A DNA stretch of 64,000 nucleotides from Streptomyces cyaneofuscatus (GTDB lineage: Bacteria > Actinomycetota > Actinomycetes > Streptomycetales > Streptomycetaceae): the NCBI RefSeq assembly GCF_000718135.1, contig NZ_JOEM01000023.1:1-64000 (forward strand). The letters are read 5' to 3'. Shown here in pieces: positions 1 through 8,520 of the stretch. Below the pieces are notes generated by a model. That model saw nothing but the letters and a program-made list of their open reading frames with translations, had not been told where the DNA came from and searched no databases. Each line of letters starts with the position of its first letter. Position 1 is the stretch's first letter. The translations under genes and the position numbers were made by a program.

Positions 1-2
1 CA

Positions 3-344
3 CCACCGCCTCCACCTCCTCCCCCGCCGCCCCCCGCACCCGAACCACCGCCCCCGCCACCTCCTCCGCCACCACCAACGGAGCCGCCACCTCCCCCGCC
101 ACCATCACCTCCGCCGCCGCCCGTCCAGAGGGCCGCGCCCGCGCCCAGGCCGGCGCCGAAGCCGTCACCGACCCCCTCGGTACGGCCGAAGCCGCCGGAG
201 CCCCGGCCCGTGGCGCTTCCGACGTACCGCAAAGCGACCCGCAAGGAGCCGCGGAGCGGGCCGTCCCTGGTGTCCACGACCCTGCTGATCACCGCCCCGG
301 CGGTGTTCGCCGTCGCCGTACTGCGGCCGCGATCGTCCCGCTGA
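3..344 (+). CDS. Proline-rich membrane protein, 3' end only
   Basis: The frame is open from the window edge to TGA at 342-344, so only the C-terminal 113 residues are present. The first ~40 codons are almost all proline with scattered Ala, Glu, Thr and Ser, followed by a Pro/Lys/Arg region and one hydrophobic segment near residues 90-105 (STTLLITAPAVFAVAVL), ending in RPRSSR. That suggests a single-span protein with a proline-rich extramembrane part; which side it faces is not clear. The next gene starts 13 bases downstream behind GAGGAG, so the two are probably co-transcribed. No domain is recognised. Proline codon runs also arise by chance in GC-rich DNA, but the uninterrupted frame, the hydrophobic segment and the tight spacing favour a real gene. 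Confidence 0.55.
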   Translation, partial: PPPPPPPPPPPAPEPPPPPPPPPPPTEPPPPPPPSPPPPPVQRAAPAPRPAPKPSPTPSVRPKPPEPRPVALPTYRKATRKEPRSGPSLVSTTLLITAPAVFAVAVLRPRSSR

Positions 345-357
345 CGAGGAGATATCC

Positions 358-1122
358 ATGTCCGAATGGCTCGTCCTGAGCATTGCCATGGCGTCGGCCT
401 GTGCGGTCGTGCTCACCATCGCGGTCCTCAACAACCGCCGGATCGCCGATGACGACGATCCGTCCGAGACACCCGACGTCATCGAGTACATGACGATGAT
501 GATCGGCGTGGTCTACGCGATCGTGCTGGGTCTGGCCATCGCCGGGGTCTGGGAGGGCCGCAGCGCCGCCCAGGAGTCCGTACGGCTGGAGGCGCAGGCA
601 CTGCACGAGGTGCAGGCCCGGTCCTCCGTCTACCCGGCGGAGGTCCGCGACCGCATCCGCGCGGACGTCGACGCCTACGTCGCCCATGTCATCGACACCG
701 AGTGGAAGGTGATGTCGGACCAGGGCACCCTCACCGAACGCGGTACGGAGCTGCTGGACCGGGTGCGGGCGGACGTCACCGAGTACGAGCCGCGGACGGA
801 CCACGAGGGGCAGGCCTACCAGCCTCTGGTGGACCAGGTGGCGGCGGCGGACGACGCCCGTACCTCGCGGGGGCAGAACGCGGGCGAGACGATGCCCGGG
901 GTGGTGTGGTTCGGTCTGATCATCGGGGCGCTGGTGACAGTTGGGCTGATCTTCACCCTCCAGATCCGCAGAACGTTCCGGGAACTGCTGCTGGCGGGGC
1001 TCTTCAGCGCGCTGATCGCGTTCCTGCTCTTCCTGATCTGGGACTTCGACGCGCCCTTCGGCCGGGGCATCTCGGCCACCGCCGAGCCCTTCCTCGACCT
1101 GTTCCCGGAGGCCACCCGCTGA
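358..1122 (+). CDS. DUF4239-type (bestrophin-like) membrane protein
   Basis: A 254-residue protein with an N-terminal membrane segment (residues ~4-24), a second at ~45-65 (MTMMIGVVYAIVLGLAIAGVW), a soluble helical region at ~70-170, and two close C-terminal segments (~180-200 and ~210-228). This order, with WEGRSAAQESV after the second segment and a late FLLFLIWDFD-like span, matches actinobacterial DUF4239 proteins, annotated as bestrophin-like. Function is unknown; an ion-channel role is only an analogy. GAGGAG lies 6 bases before the ATG. It follows the proline-rich gene closely and probably shares its transcript. Confidence 0.75.
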   Translation: MSEWLVLSIAMASACAVVLTIAVLNNRRIADDDDPSETPDVIEYMTMMIGVVYAIVLGLAIAGVWEGRSAAQESVRLEAQALHEVQARSSVYPAEVRDRIRADVDAYVAHVIDTEWKVMSDQGTLTERGTELLDRVRADVTEYEPRTDHEGQAYQPLVDQVAAADDARTSRGQNAGETMPGVVWFGLIIGALVTVGLIFTLQIRRTFRELLLAGLFSALIAFLLFLIWDFDAPFGRGISATAEPFLDLFPEATR

Positions 1123-1306
1123 TACTCCGTCGCCCCGGCCGGTGAGCCGCCGAGTAGGCCGGCCGGGGGACGGAATGACCCGTTCGCCCGACCCCGATAG
1201 CGGTCGGTCAGCACCCCTCCTAGCGTGTCGCGCATCGAGGTGCATTTTTCCTGCTATGTGGAAATTCATTCCGCAGCTGCCCCTCGGGGAACCCGGAGGA
1301 TCCACC

Positions 1307-1870
1307 ATGCGCGCGATACGTGTCGCACCCCTCGCACTCCTGGGCGCCACCGCCCTCACCCTGCTGGCTCCGTCCGCCGCCCATGCCGCGCCGGACGGGG
1401 CCATCAACACGTTCAACCCGACGATCTCCCCCTCGGTGATCGCTCCGGGCGGCCGGGTGACCCTCGGCGGCGGCGGGTGCACCGGCGAGACGACCGTCAC
1501 CTCGGGCATCTTCGACACGACCGTGATCCCGAGCGGCTCCACCACCGCCACCGCCACCGTCGACGCGGACGCCCGGCGGGGCGCGGTCTACGCGGTGACG
1601 TTCGCCTGCGGCTCCACCGGCACCACCCGCAACGTCAACCTGACCATCACCGGGGGCGCCACCAGCACCCCGACGCCCACGACCGCTCCGACCACGGCAC
1701 CGACCGTCAGCTCCACGGCCATCGCGCCGAGCGGCGTGCGCGGCGGGCTCGGCGGCAGCGCCGGCACCATGAACACGGTGGAGGTCGCGGCGGGCGCAGC
1801 CCTCGTGCTCGCGGCCGCCACCGGCACCCTCTGGTTCGCACGCCGCCGCGGCGCCGGCCGCCGGCACTGA
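1307..1870 (+). CDS. Exported single-anchor protein, paralogue of the convergent gene at 1970-2452
   Basis: 187 residues. A clear Sec signal (MRAIRVAPLALLGATALTLL, cut after AHA), an Ig-like extracellular part with one CxnC pair (GGGCTGET...FACGSTG), a Thr/Pro linker, the motif GGLGGS, then a hydrophobic segment and an RRRGAGRRH tail. This is a signal-peptide plus C-terminal-anchor layout typical of sortase substrates, but no LPXTG was found. The start is the ATG at 1307, seven bases after GGAGG; longer in-frame starts lack a good site. The convergent neighbour has the same plan and the same GGLGGS block, so the two are paralogues. A class F sortase gene lies just beyond. Confidence 0.8.
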   Translation: MRAIRVAPLALLGATALTLLAPSAAHAAPDGAINTFNPTISPSVIAPGGRVTLGGGGCTGETTVTSGIFDTTVIPSGSTTATATVDADARRGAVYAVTFACGSTGTTRNVNLTITGGATSTPTPTTAPTTAPTVSSTAIAPSGVRGGLGGSAGTMNTVEVAAGAALVLAAATGTLWFARRRGAGRRH

Positions 1871-1900
1871 CGGCGCGAGGTCCAGGTGGAACGCACGACA

Positions 1901-1936
1901 GTCGCCCCGGGTCCTGACCACAGGACTCGGGGCGAC
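1901..1936. terminator. Bidirectional hairpin between convergent paralogues
   Basis: Arms 1901-1916 and 1921-1936 pair over 16 positions with one G-T mismatch around an ACCA loop. It sits between two convergent stop codons and can end transcripts from both sides. Confidence 0.75.
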
Positions 1937-1969
1937 GGGCGTATCGGGCCGGGCGGGAGGTCCGGCGTC

Positions 1970-2452
1970 CTAGAAGGCCGCATGGCTCGTCCGCCGGCGC
2001 CGGACGAGGAAGACCGCGCCACCGACGGCCGCCGCGGCCACCAGTCCGCCGCCGACCTGCATCTCCGTGGAGTTCGGTCCCATCGAGCCGCCGAGACCGC
2101 CCTGCGCGCCGTTGCCGGCGAGCACGGTGAACTTGTGCGTCGCGATCCGGTCGTTGTCGCTGCACTTCACCGAGAGGTGGTAGTGACCCGGGGTGGTGTT
2201 GTTGCGGACGCGGGCGTGGGCGTAGTTGGTGCCGTCACCCGCCGAGAGGCTGGTCGTCGGGAACGCGTTCGACCAGACCGTGCCGCCGTGACCGCAGCCC
2301 CGGGCGGTGATCTTCAGCGTGCCGCCCTGGTGGACCGCCTGCGGGTTGACGGCGACGTTGACCGGACCGTTGGTGGCGGCGGCCATGGGGGCAGCGAGCC
2401 CGACAGCTGCGAAAGCGGTCACCGTGACCGCGAGAACGCGTGAAGCACGCAT
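1970..2452 (-). CDS. Exported single-anchor protein, paralogue of 1307-1870
   Basis: 160 residues. Sec signal (MRASRVLAVTVTAFAAVGLA, cut near AAA), a compact extracellular domain with two cysteines (ARGCGHGG and SVKCSDND), GGLGGSMGPNSTE, a hydrophobic anchor (VGGGLVAAAAVGGAVFLV) and an RRRRT tail. The ATG at 2452 follows GGAGG; the longer in-frame start adds 27 residues that spoil the signal peptide. It shares architecture and the GGLGGS-x(6-8)-E-V block with the gene facing it. Its 5' side faces the sortase gene at 2824. Function is not known; surface attachment by the sortase is an inference from context. Confidence 0.8.
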   Translation of the reverse strand: MRASRVLAVTVTAFAAVGLAAPMAAATNGPVNVAVNPQAVHQGGTLKITARGCGHGGTVWSNAFPTTSLSAGDGTNYAHARVRNNTTPGHYHLSVKCSDNDRIATHKFTVLAGNGAQGGLGGSMGPNSTEMQVGGGLVAAAAVGGAVFLVRRRRTSHAAF

Positions 2453-2823
2453 CGTGTGGACCTCCAGCGGGAAACGCCCCGGAGTCCTGTCCTCCGGGAA
2501 TCGATCGACGTGAACGCCTCCCATGACGAACACTCACCAGCCGATCACCGGCTCGCACTTCGGCACTGCTCCACCCCGGTGACGCGACACGCCGTACGAA
2601 AACCCCTGGATCTGACGGAGTCGCAGGTCACAGGCCATCAGAAGTTTTATCTGCTCATTACTCCGAAGGGCAGTCACCCCGGGGCCCGCACGCCGCCACA
2701 CCGAGGGCCCGCATGCCGTCACCGTAAAGGCCCGGGTCGCGCCCGCCACCCGTTCGCCTCTCCCTGATCGCCGCCCGGCCGTACCGCCCTTAACGTTCCA
2801 AGCGTCGCGACGAAGGGAGCACC
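2453..2823. other. Divergent intergenic region upstream of the sortase
   Basis: 371 bases between the divergent small surface-protein gene and the sortase gene. It has an AT-richer patch near 2640-2665 (AGTTTTATCTGCTC), unusual for this genome and a plausible promoter core. GAAGGGAGC precedes the sortase ATG. No small ORF or RNA was recognised. Confidence 0.4.
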
Positions 2824-3489
2824 ATGGGCCAGCAGCACTACGCCGGCGCCGAGCGGACCAGACGCGTGCCGTGGGGTGCTGTCGCCCTGGTCATGCTCAC
2901 GGGCCTCGCCCTCCTGCGCAACGGGGCGGAGTTCGGGGAGGAGGGCCCGCCGCAGCCCGCGGCCGCCGCCTCGCTGGACCTGAGCAGCGACGCCGCGGGT
3001 CCGCCGGTGGAGGGCGAGCCGGTGCAGCCGCTGCCGTACGCCCCCGCCTCCCGGGTGAAGATCTCGACCATCAACGTGGACGCCCCGATCGTCGACGTCA
3101 GCCTGGACGCCAACGGCTGGATCGACGCCCCGCCGGCCGAGGACCCCAACCTCGCCGGCTGGTACCAGAACGACATCGCGCCCGGGCAGCGCGGCACCTC
3201 CGTGGTCGTCGGCCATGTCGACAACAACTCCGGGCCTGCGGTCTTCTACGGCCTCGGCTCGCTCCAGAAGGGCCACCGCGTCGAGGTGGAGCGCTACGAC
3301 GGGCGGGTCGGCGTCTTCGAGGTCTACGGGGTGGAGGTCTTCTCGAAGAACGACTTCCCCGGCGCCCGGGTCTACGGCGACACCGGCCATGCGGAGCTCC
3401 GGGTGATCACCTGCGGCGGAGGCTACTCGAAGGCGGGCGGCTACGACGGGAACGTGGTGGTCTTCGCCCGGCTCGTCGAGACGCGCTGA
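2824..3489 (+). CDS. Class F sortase
   Basis: 221 residues. One N-terminal membrane segment (residues ~17-31) anchors the enzyme, followed by an Ala/Pro linker and a sortase beta-barrel from about residue 75. The catalytic His is in VVVGHVDN (His131), the nucleophile in VITCGGG (Cys197), and the closing GNVVVFARL strand carries the probable active-site Arg. Sortases cleave a C-terminal sorting signal and transfer the protein to the cell wall or a pilin lysine. Class F enzymes are common in actinobacteria and their substrates are poorly defined. No LPXTG protein was seen nearby; the two GGLGGS proteins upstream are the obvious candidate partners. Confidence 0.9.
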   Translation: MGQQHYAGAERTRRVPWGAVALVMLTGLALLRNGAEFGEEGPPQPAAAASLDLSSDAAGPPVEGEPVQPLPYAPASRVKISTINVDAPIVDVSLDANGWIDAPPAEDPNLAGWYQNDIAPGQRGTSVVVGHVDNNSGPAVFYGLGSLQKGHRVEVERYDGRVGVFEVYGVEVFSKNDFPGARVYGDTGHAELRVITCGGGYSKAGGYDGNVVVFARLVETR

Positions 3490-3520
3490 CGGAACGTCAC
3501 CGAACGCCGCGCCGCACGGT

Positions 3521-4903
3521 TCAGCGCGGGATGCCCTCCCGGTCCAGGAGCGCGTACATCTCCGCGGGCGGCAGCACGGGGTTGGCGGCCGCGGCCATCG
3601 CCGTGGCGGGGTCCGCCAGCAGTTCCAGCAGCCTGAGCGCCGGGAGCCGCGGGTCGTAGGCGGCCGTCCCCCGCACCCCCGCGTCCGGGTCCCGGCTCAG
3701 CCGTTCGACGAGCTCGGGGGTGGCCGCCGGGTCCCGCAGGGCCAGGGCGCGCGCCCGGGGGTCCGGCGCGTCGGCGAACCGCCGGGCGAGGCCCGCCGCC
3801 GGAAACCGGGGCCGCGAGGTCAGCGACCCCACAGCCCGGTGCGCGCCGTGCAGATACAGGTCGAGCAGCAGTTCCGCCGGAGCCTCGGGGTGGCCTTCGG
3901 CGAGCAGCAGCCGTACGGCGAAGTCCGCGTCCCCGGCGAGGAGTTCGACGCAGTCCTGCGGCAGCTCGGGGCACATCGCGGCGCTGCGCCGCAGCCAGGT
4001 GTGGGCCGATGTCGCGCACCGCCGCAGGGTCTCCGGATCATGTCGCGCGTCCCACGCCCACCGCAGGCAGGGCAGCCGGTCCTCGGCGTCGATCCGCCAG
4101 TCGATGGCTGTCCGCTCGTCCTCCGAGAGCTCCGGACGGGCCGAGACGGCCAGCCGGACGGCCGGGTTCTCGTGGTCCGCGAGCCCCGCGGCCAGGTCGG
4201 CGGGGAGGGTCGGGTTGAGGGCGAGCCGCGCGAGCAGTAGCCCTTCGGCCACCAGGCGTTCCGCGAGGGCCCGCCCCAGCCTGCCGCGCTCCACCACCTC
4301 CCCCAGATGCCAGGCGTCCGTCTGCGTCCGGACGAGTTCCTCGGTGCGCTCCTCGTCCTCGTCCATGACCTGGAGCGACGCGGCGGTGCGTACGTCGTGG
4401 TCGGGGTCCGCGAGGAGTGCCGAGCGCGCGCCGGCGTCGAGCAGGTGCCAGACGCGCCGGCAGGCCGCCCGCCGGAAGTACGGGTCAGCGTGCCCGGCGA
4501 GCGGAACCAGGACGTGGTCCGGCGTGGACGGCGCGCCGACCGTCTCGTACCGGACACTGCCCCGCTCGTGGTTCAGGAGGCGCTCGTACGCCCCGTCCGG
4601 CAGCGGCGGCACCCGGATGCGGTAGGGGTGGGGGCCCATCGCGACCGCCATCGCGTCGGACGCCGGTCCGTCCAGGAGCCGGGCCCGCAGTTCGGGGGCG
4701 GCGGTGAAGCTCTCGGCCAGCAGGTGCCTTACCCAGCGCTCGGGGTGGGTGAGCATGGCCTCGGCGACCTCGCCGGTCAGCGCGGGGTGGTACGAGAGCC
4801 GATGGGTGATCGACCGGTCGTTCAGCGCCAGCAGCCTCAGCAGCACGCCTGCCGGAGCCGCCGGGTTGCCCGCCAGGCCGTACGCCCCGTACCGCTCGGT
4901 CAT
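3521..4903 (-). CDS. HEAT/leucine-rich-repeat-variant protein
   Basis: About 460 residues of repeated helical units of roughly 22-28 residues, each with a pattern like HP...VRxxLAxxPxLPxxxxxxLAxDxDxxVRxxLA (for example HPERWVRHLLAES, DHENPAVRLAVSARPELS, GDADFAVRLLLAEGHPEAP, RDPDAGVRGTAAYDP). This is the leucine-rich-repeat-variant or HEAT-like solenoid found in many Streptomyces proteins, which usually serves protein-protein contact. No signal peptide or catalytic motif is seen. The start at 4903 follows GGGGGGA; an ATG four codons earlier is possible. It converges with the sortase gene 31 bases away. Confidence 0.75.
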   Translation of the reverse strand: MTERYGAYGLAGNPAAPAGVLLRLLALNDRSITHRLSYHPALTGEVAEAMLTHPERWVRHLLAESFTAAPELRARLLDGPASDAMAVAMGPHPYRIRVPPLPDGAYERLLNHERGSVRYETVGAPSTPDHVLVPLAGHADPYFRRAACRRVWHLLDAGARSALLADPDHDVRTAASLQVMDEDEERTEELVRTQTDAWHLGEVVERGRLGRALAERLVAEGLLLARLALNPTLPADLAAGLADHENPAVRLAVSARPELSEDERTAIDWRIDAEDRLPCLRWAWDARHDPETLRRCATSAHTWLRRSAAMCPELPQDCVELLAGDADFAVRLLLAEGHPEAPAELLLDLYLHGAHRAVGSLTSRPRFPAAGLARRFADAPDPRARALALRDPAATPELVERLSRDPDAGVRGTAAYDPRLPALRLLELLADPATAMAAAANPVLPPAEMYALLDREGIPR

Positions 4904-5005
4904 GGTTCCCCCCACAGGTGGTGCGTCGACGCGCCCGGGGCTCCATCCCGGGCGCGTATCGGAGGAACCGTATCTTCGGCGGGCCGCGTCGGGCGGACCG
5001 GCCTC

Positions 5006-5857
5006 TCAGACCCGCTGCGGCACCGTGATCCGGTAGCCCTCGTCGAGCAGCCGGGGGAGGTAGCGCCGCAGGGCGGCCACGCTCTGGGACCGGTTGCCGC
5101 CGGCGTCGTGCGAGAGGACGACCACTCCGGGCGCCGCCCCGTCCATGACCCGGCGGACGATGGTTCCCGTCCCCGGGGTGGTCCAGTCGAGCGTGTCGAC
5201 GGTCCAGGCCATCGGCTCCATACCGAGGTCGGCGCCGATCTCGAAGGAGTTGCGGTTCCACGCGCCGTACGGGGCCCGGTACCAGAGCGGCGCGGCGCCG
5301 AGCACCCTCTCGACCACACCGCTGGTACGGCCGAGCTCGTCGCGGATCGCAGCGCGGGAGAGCCCCGGGATCAGCGGGTGCGACCAGGAGTGGTTGCCCA
5401 CGACATGGCCGTCGTCCGCCATCTCGCGCAGCAGGTCCGGGTGGGCGTCGGCCATCTCTCCGCAGACGAAGAACATCGCGCGGACCCGGTGCTTGCGCAG
5501 GGTGGCCAGGATGTCCGGGGTGTAGCGGGCGTCGGGGCCGTCGTCGAAGCTGAGCACCATCGAGTGCCCGAGGTCGGGGAGTTCCTCGAAGGGCCGGGTC
5601 CGCACCGGGGGGCTGGCCGGCCGGAAGCGGGGCGGGGTCCCCGCCGTCATGGGTTGCAGGCGGTACGCGGGCGGCCTGGCCGGCAGTCCGGCGGGCGGCC
5701 CGGCGGCCGCCGCGGGCGGGGTGCCCGCGGCCCGTGCGGGGCGGGTGGGCGTCGAGGCCGGATCGGCGGCGATCAGATGCAGCGTGGTGGCGGTCCCGAG
5801 GCCGAGGGCGACCTTCAGCAGGGTGCGGCGGTCGGGCCGGATGTGATCACTTCTCAT
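5006..5857 (-). CDS. Exported polysaccharide deacetylase (NodB domain)
   Basis: 283 residues. The N terminus has a twin-arginine-like signal (RPDRRTLLKVALGLG) and a Pro/Ala linker. The NodB domain begins near residue 95: SFDDGPD is metal-binding motif 1, HSWSHP motif 2, RAPYGAWN motif 3, WTVDTLDW motif 4 and VVLSHD motif 5. All five carbohydrate-esterase-family-4 motifs are present, so it should be an active metal-dependent deacetylase acting outside the membrane on peptidoglycan or a secreted amino sugar polymer. It is divergent from the universal stress protein gene, with 141 bases between them. Confidence 0.88.
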   Translation of the reverse strand: MRSDHIRPDRRTLLKVALGLGTATTLHLIAADPASTPTRPARAAGTPPAAAAGPPAGLPARPPAYRLQPMTAGTPPRFRPASPPVRTRPFEELPDLGHSMVLSFDDGPDARYTPDILATLRKHRVRAMFFVCGEMADAHPDLLREMADDGHVVGNHSWSHPLIPGLSRAAIRDELGRTSGVVERVLGAAPLWYRAPYGAWNRNSFEIGADLGMEPMAWTVDTLDWTTPGTGTIVRRVMDGAAPGVVVLSHDAGGNRSQSVAALRRYLPRLLDEGYRITVPQRV

Positions 5858-5998
5858 GGCCAACTGCTCGCACGGCCGGGCTCCCACCCCGGCCGACGAC
5901 ACCGAGGGTTGTCCGTTTTGTACCCATTCGACGCAGCGGCCTGCCGGGGCCGCGGCCCCTCCTCCGAGGCTTCCGGGCGAGCCGATAGCCTCGGAGCC

Positions 5999-6460
5999 GT
6001 GACAGAGCAGCAGCCCCATCAGTTCGAACGCGGTACGGACGGGCCCAAGGTGATCGTCGCGGGCGTCGACGGCTCCGACTCGTCCATGCGCGCGGCCGCC
6101 TACGCCGCCGGTCTCGCCCGGCGGCAGAACGCCACGCTGGCCCTCGTCTACGTCCAGCCCGTGATCCCCTCGGGCGCCGCCCTGGGCGTGCCCGTCGGCG
6201 ACACCACGGGCGAGGTCGCCCAGGAGCTGGCCGACGAGATCCGCGAGTCGGCGGAGCGGCTCAAGGACACCTGGGACGTGCGCTGGGAGTTCCACACCTT
6301 CCGTGGCGACCCGTACAACGGGCTGGTGACGGCGGCCGACGAACTCACCGCCGACGCCGTGGTGGTGGGTGCGTCGGAGTCGGCGGGGCACCGGTTCATC
6401 GGCTCGGTGGCGGTGCGGCTGGTGAAGGCGGGACGCTGGCCGGTCACCGTGGTGCCGTAG
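5999..6460 (+). CDS. Universal stress protein (UspA family)
   Basis: 153 residues, one Usp domain. It starts KVIVAGVDGSDSSMRAAAYAAGLA (strand 1 and helix 1) and ends with VVVGASESAGHRFIGSVAVRLV followed by WPVTVVP, resembling the ATP-binding G-x2-G-x9-GS signature although the first glycine spacing is loose. The protein is cytoplasmic and probably binds nucleotide under stress. GTG at 5999 is the likely start; the frame runs open far upstream but without coding character. It ends 18 bases before the convergent CapA-like gene. Confidence 0.88.
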   Translation: MTEQQPHQFERGTDGPKVIVAGVDGSDSSMRAAAYAAGLARRQNATLALVYVQPVIPSGAALGVPVGDTTGEVAQELADEIRESAERLKDTWDVRWEFHTFRGDPYNGLVTAADELTADAVVVGASESAGHRFIGSVAVRLVKAGRWPVTVVP

Positions 6461-6478
6461 CCGCTGGTACGGCCGGGG

Positions 6479-7678
6479 CTACTCCCCCATCACGAGGCCG
6501 TCGGCCGCCGCGCCCCGGCCCAGCACCACGTCCCGGATCCGGTCGCGGACCTGGCGGTGGTGGTCGGCCCCGGCCTTGATGGACGTGTTGAGGTCGACGA
6601 CACGCCCGGTGCCCGTGTCGTACCACTGCGGCACGAACTCGGCCTTCTCCACCGTCCAGCGCCCGCCCGGCCGCGCGGGCGGCGCGAAGGTGAAGCGGCC
6701 CATGGAGCTCTGGTTGCCGCGCGGGTCCTGGACGCCCTGGTAGTTGATCATCGCGCCGGCGATCTGGTCGCCCATGCCGTAGACGACCCAGGTTCCGTTG
6801 ACCTTCTCGTACGCCTGCGGGACATGGGCGTGGGTGCCGATGATCAGGTCGATGTCGGGGAGGCCCCGGTCCTGGGAGGCGGTGAGCCGCTCGGCCAGCT
6901 CCAGCTGCCTGGCGTCCGGTTCGTCCTGCCACTCGGTGCCCCAGTGCACGGAGAGCACGACGACGTCGGCGCCCGCCAGCCGAGCCTTCCTCGCCTCCGC
7001 CACGATCTTCCGCTCGTCGGTCACGTTGACCGCCCACGGCTTCCCGGCGGGCAGCGGGATGCCGTTGGTGCCGTAGGTGTACGCGAGGTGGGCGACCTTC
7101 GCCGCCTTCTTCCCCGGTCCCGTCGGCAGGATCGTGGGGCGGGCGGCCTCGGCGGCGGAGCGGGCGGATCCGGCGTGGCGGATGCCTGCCTTGTCCAGGG
7201 CCCCGAGCGTGCGGGCGACGCCTTCGGCCCCGTCGTCCAGGGTGTGGTTGGAGGCGGTGGAGCAGGAGTCGTAGCCGGTGGCGCGCAGGGCGGTGGCGAC
7301 CTCGGGCGGTGACTTGAAGCTGGGGTAGCCGGTGTAGGGGCCGCCGTCCTTCCCGTACACCGTCTCCATGTGGCAGATGGCCAGGTCGGCGCGGGAGACG
7401 ACGGGGGCCGCGGCCTTGAGCATCGGGGTGAAGTCGTAGCCCTGCCCGCCCGCGTCGGCCGCCGCCCGGTCGATGACGGAGGAGTGCGGCAGGACATCAC
7501 CCGAGGCGAGGAGGGTGAAGGGGCGGGGTGCATCGGCGTCCTGGCCGCCCGCGCCCCCGGCGGCGGTGGGAGGTGCGGCGGGGACGGGCGCCTGGGGCTG
7601 CTGACCGGTGCAGCCGGTGGCCGCGGCGAGCAGGAGGGCGAGGGCGGCCACGGCGCCCGGTCGGATGCGCTGCGTCAT
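6479..7678 (-). CDS. CapA/PgsA-type metallophosphatase-fold lipoprotein
   Basis: 399 residues. Lipoprotein signal with lipobox AATGC at residues ~20-24, then an Ala/Pro/Gly linker. The CapA fold starts with LLASGDVLPHSSV (metal-binding Asp), followed by DLAICHMETVYG, STASNHTLDDG, VVLSVHWGTEW and LIIGTHAHVPQ, the full set of conserved His/Asp/Asn motifs. Relatives take part in poly-gamma-glutamate synthesis or export in Bacillus, but in Streptomyces such genes usually stand alone, as here, and the substrate is unknown. It is divergent from the ECF sigma gene with 269 bases between starts. Confidence 0.88.
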   Translation of the reverse strand: MTQRIRPGAVAALALLLAAATGCTGQQPQAPVPAAPPTAAGGAGGQDADAPRPFTLLASGDVLPHSSVIDRAAADAGGQGYDFTPMLKAAAPVVSRADLAICHMETVYGKDGGPYTGYPSFKSPPEVATALRATGYDSCSTASNHTLDDGAEGVARTLGALDKAGIRHAGSARSAAEAARPTILPTGPGKKAAKVAHLAYTYGTNGIPLPAGKPWAVNVTDERKIVAEARKARLAGADVVVLSVHWGTEWQDEPDARQLELAERLTASQDRGLPDIDLIIGTHAHVPQAYEKVNGTWVVYGMGDQIAGAMINYQGVQDPRGNQSSMGRFTFAPPARPGGRWTVEKAEFVPQWYDTGTGRVVDLNTSIKAGADHHRQVRDRIRDVVLGRGAAADGLVMGE

Positions 7679-7947
7679 CTGCTCGACTCCATGTTCGGAT
7701 GATTACGACCATCCGACTACACATATCGTCATACCGCTGAAGCAAGGAGCATTGCCGCATACCTAGCTGAACTGGTCGTACCGTCCGACCCCGACGGCCC
7801 CTTGACCGTTCGCCGCACCATTCGCCGCACTGAGCGACCGCTCGTCGCACGCCTCGGTGCACCGCCTGTTCCTGCGCCGCCGAATGCGTTCGTATACGCC
7901 AGGCGGCAGCGAGGCCGTCCGGGGGCCTCCCGCGGGAAAGGACGTTC

Positions 7948-8520
7948 ATGAAGACCACGACGACGACCGATGAGCGGGCCATCGCGGAGTTGCAGCGGGA
8001 ACACGGCCCCGCCCTCTTCCACTTCCTGCTGGGCCTGACCTTCGGTGACCGGCAGCGGGCCGAGGACCTGGTGCAGGAGACCCTGGTACGCGCCTGGCAG
8101 CACCCGGAGGCCTTCGACGCGCCCTACGAGTCGATGCGGCCCTGGCTCTTCACCGTCGGCCGCCGCCTCGCCATCGACGCCCGGCGCTCCCGCCAGGCGC
8201 GCCCCACCGAGGTCAGCGATCTGGTGCTGGAGAGCACCCCGGCCGACCAGGACACCGCGGACTCCGCCGTCCGCGCCCTGGACGTCCGCGAGGCGGTCCG
8301 CACGCTCAGCCCCGAACACCGTGCGGTGCTGGTGCAGATCTACTTCCGCGGGCTGAGCGTCGGCGAGACCGCCGAGGCGCTCGGCATCCCCGCCGGGACC
8401 GTCAAGTCCCGTTCGTACTACGCCCTGCGGCTGCTCTCACGTAATCTGCCCGGCTACTCACCGAGGTCCTCCGCCCGCAACAGGGCGAGCAGGGCCGAGG
8501 CCTCCGCCACCTCCACATAG
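7948..8520 (+). CDS. ECF-type RNA polymerase sigma factor
   Basis: 190 residues. Region 2 covers residues ~10-80 (FGDRQRAEDLVQETLVRAWQHPE, then RPWLFTVGRRLAIDARRSR for -10 recognition) and region 4 residues ~110-165 (LSPEHRAVLVQIYFRGLSVGETAEALGIPAGTVKSRSYYAL, a helix-turn-helix for the -35). An AAAGGA site precedes the ATG. The tail after residue ~170 is Ser/Ala/Arg-rich and lies in the stretch that overlaps, on the opposite strand, the zinc-finger gene at 8454-8651. ECF factors are normally held by an anti-sigma protein encoded downstream in the same direction; here the nearest zinc-finger candidates are this convergent mini-gene and the orphan at 13347. Confidence 0.9.
   Translation: MKTTTTTDERAIAELQREHGPALFHFLLGLTFGDRQRAEDLVQETLVRAWQHPEAFDAPYESMRPWLFTVGRRLAIDARRSRQARPTEVSDLVLESTPADQDTADSAVRALDVREAVRTLSPEHRAVLVQIYFRGLSVGETAEALGIPAGTVKSRSYYALRLLSRNLPGYSPRSSARNRASRAEASATST

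Noticed and set aside
1..180. CCN-rich tract as a DNA repeat
   Set aside because: It is one continuous proline-coding frame leading to a stop and a membrane segment, so I treat it as coding.
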